Positions 5,126 through 6,004 of a stretch of DNA of 6,004 nucleotides are shown piece by piece (within the stretch, counting starts at the first letter, position 1; each line of letters begins with the position of its first letter). The notes below the pieces were generated by a model, which did no database searches, had not been told where the DNA came from, and worked only from the letters and a program-made list of their open reading frames with translations. Both the position numbers and the translations under genes were made by a program. Source of the DNA: Vulcanisaeta sp. MG_3 (GTDB taxonomy: Archaea; Thermoproteota; Thermoprotei; Thermoproteales; Thermocladiaceae); NCBI GenBank assembly GCA_001516765.1, contig LOCH01000140.1:1-6004 (forward strand). The letters run 5' to 3'.

Positions 5126-5812
5126 ATGATTGTGGAGAGGCTTGCTAAATCCTTAATGGTGCTTTCTAAGGATGGAGTCTTCACCCGCGAATCCCTTGAG
5201 AGATTAAGTGGTCTAGGTGGTTCGATCGTTGAATCTTTCCTTAATGAGTTGTTGAGTGATGGTGCTATTACTAGGGTAGGTGAGGGCTATAGGGTTAACA
5301 TGAGACCTCACGCGCTGATTAGGTACTTCATGAATAAGGGATTGAGTGTTGACCTTGAGGAAATAAGCGGCTTCCTTCCCTGGGATGAGTTCGAGGCCTT
5401 GATAAGGCTTATTTTTGAGGAGTGGGGGTTCAGGGTCGTCAGTAGGCTCAGGGTCCCCGTCGTTGGTACCAGGGTTGAGTTTGATGTCATTGCCTATAGG
5501 GAGCCAAGGGTCTTACTGATAGAGGCTAAGCGTTGGAGGAGGGTTTCTGGAAGCTTGTCCGCTATCGTTAAGAGGCACCTTGAGAAGGTCGAGTTGGTGT
5601 CTAGGGAGCCAGAGGTTTTGATGAATAGGTTAGGGGTTAGGTGGGGTGAGGCCTTGTTAATACCCGTCGTTATTACTTGGCATAAGGCTGGCATGAGTAT
5701 GCTTGAGGGTGTACCTATCGTGAGTATTTACCAGGTTAATTCATTCATAATGGAGCTTGATGGTATCGTTGATTACGTAAGGGCATTCAGGGTTTCCTGG
5801 AGGTATCTTTGA
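5126..5812 (+). CDS. winged-helix protein with PD-(D/E)XK (Mrr/Hjc-like) nuclease domain
   Basis: This 228-aa soluble protein has an N-terminal helix-turn-helix/winged-helix region (about 1-60: KDGVFTRESLERLSG, then a LLSDGAITRVGEGYRV wing). A restriction-endonuclease-fold domain follows at about 84-200. It shows the family order: helix WDEFEALIRLIFEEWGF with E88 or E90, strand EFDV with D120, then LLIEAKRW with E133 and K135. These are the metal-binding and catalytic positions of PD-(D/E)XK nucleases, so it is probably active on DNA. Relatives include Mrr-type restriction enzymes, Holliday-junction resolvases and repair nucleases; which of these applies cannot be decided. No methyltransferase or other restriction partner lies nearby. 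Its 3' end overlaps the convergent zinc-ribbon gene by 26 bp. Confidence 0.85.
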   Translation: MIVERLAKSLMVLSKDGVFTRESLERLSGLGGSIVESFLNELLSDGAITRVGEGYRVNMRPHALIRYFMNKGLSVDLEEISGFLPWDEFEALIRLIFEEWGFRVVSRLRVPVVGTRVEFDVIAYREPRVLLIEAKRWRRVSGSLSAIVKRHLEKVELVSREPEVLMNRLGVRWGEALLIPVVITWHKAGMSMLEGVPIVSIYQVNSFIMELDGIVDYVRAFRVSWRYL

Positions 5813-5951
5813 TCCTGGCATAGCAATCTGGGCAGGCATAGACCTTGAACACCATGCCCAACTCCTTAACCTCATAATCAACTATGTAGTACTCCCTAAC
5901 CCTCCTTAGGCAGAAGAAGCATATAACGCCCTTATTACCAACCCTCTTCAT
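5787..5951 (-). CDS. 54-aa zinc-ribbon protein, CxxC...CxxC
   Basis: This small basic protein carries two CxxC knuckles 25 residues apart: C11-F-F-C14 and C40-P-D-C43. That is the layout of a zinc ribbon or treble-clef finger binding one Zn2+. Between them lies a run of alternating hydrophobic and charged residues that reads as beta strands (EYYIVDYEV, MVFKVYA). The start ATG at 5951 shares one base with the TAA of the upstream ORF (TAATG) and follows a GGAGGA Shine-Dalgarno (5966-5961, 9 nt spacing), so it is operon-internal. Its stop TGA (5789-5787) lies inside the 3' end of the convergent nuclease gene. Nucleic-acid or ribosome-associated binding is the usual role for such proteins, but nothing here shows the target. 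Confidence 0.75.
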   Translation of the reverse strand: MKRVGNKGVICFFCLRRVREYYIVDYEVKELGMVFKVYACPDCYARIKDTSRKP

Positions 5952-6004
5952 TACCCTGACTCCTCCGTCTCCTCCTCGCTCTTAAGCATAACGGTCATGC
6001 TCAT
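5951..6004 (-). CDS. acidic C-terminus of an ORF reaching the right edge (partial)
   Basis: The frame reads MSMTVMLKSEEETEESG then TAA at 5953-5951. An ATG happens to coincide with the last three bases of the window (6004-6002), so either a 17-codon ORF starts here or, more likely, this is the C-terminal tail of a longer gene. Its stop overlaps the start of the zinc-ribbon gene by one base, so the two are probably co-transcribed. The Glu-rich tail alone does not identify the protein. Confidence 0.5.
   Translation of the reverse strand: MSMTVMLKSEEETEESG
5961..5966 (-). promoter_or_regulatory. Shine-Dalgarno of the zinc-ribbon gene
   Basis: Minus-strand GGAGGA lies 9 nt before the ATG at 5951, within the acidic C-terminal codons of the upstream ORF. 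It supports translation of a gene that would otherwise look too short. Confidence 0.6.

Overview
The window looks like chromosome of a hyperthermophilic crenarchaeote, most likely Thermoproteales and possibly close to Vulcanisaeta or Caldivirga. The pointers are moderate G+C, AGG/ATA-rich codon use, and a glyceraldehyde-3-phosphate dehydrogenase (GAPN) of the Thermoproteus tenax type. First genes of transcription units have a TATA-like box 24-28 nt before the start codon and no Shine-Dalgarno (leaderless pattern), whereas operon-internal genes have strong Shine-Dalgarno sites. The genus is inference from recognition, not from a search. No RNA gene, insertion sequence or CRISPR array was seen.

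Layout. Positions 1-1882 (minus strand) hold a membrane operon. A 205-aa protein that looks like a degenerate phospholipase-D fold split by a two-helix membrane hairpin is followed, with a 4-nt ATGA overlap, by a 343-aa protein built of two tandem copies of a two-helix plus PH/YcxB-like unit. A broken-looking short ORF with a good Shine-Dalgarno lies below it and runs toward the window edge. Positions 1915-2457 (minus) hold a small exported, sequon-rich protein of unknown function whose frame stays open for 58 more codons after an internal TAG. Positions 2544-3320 (minus) encode a stand-alone four-CBS-domain protein.

Divergent from it on the plus strand, 3439-4946 encodes a full-length GAPN-like aldehyde dehydrogenase (about 502 aa) split by a one-base frameshift at about 4554-4557; all catalytic residues are present. 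A 48-aa candidate ORF overlaps its stop codon. Next, 5126-5812 encodes a winged-helix plus PD-(D/E)XK nuclease. Convergent with it on the minus strand are a 54-aa four-cysteine zinc-ribbon protein (5787-5951), overlapping the nuclease gene's 3' end by 26 bp, and the acidic C-terminus of another ORF reaching the right edge.

The genes do not form one obvious pathway. GAPN would supply the irreversible lower-glycolysis step, and the neighbouring CBS protein could be an adenine-nucleotide sensor. The least explained part is the two-gene membrane operon. Three reading-frame interruptions within 5 kb (4554, 2092, 155) mean that assembly error, gene decay and recoding all have to be weighed.
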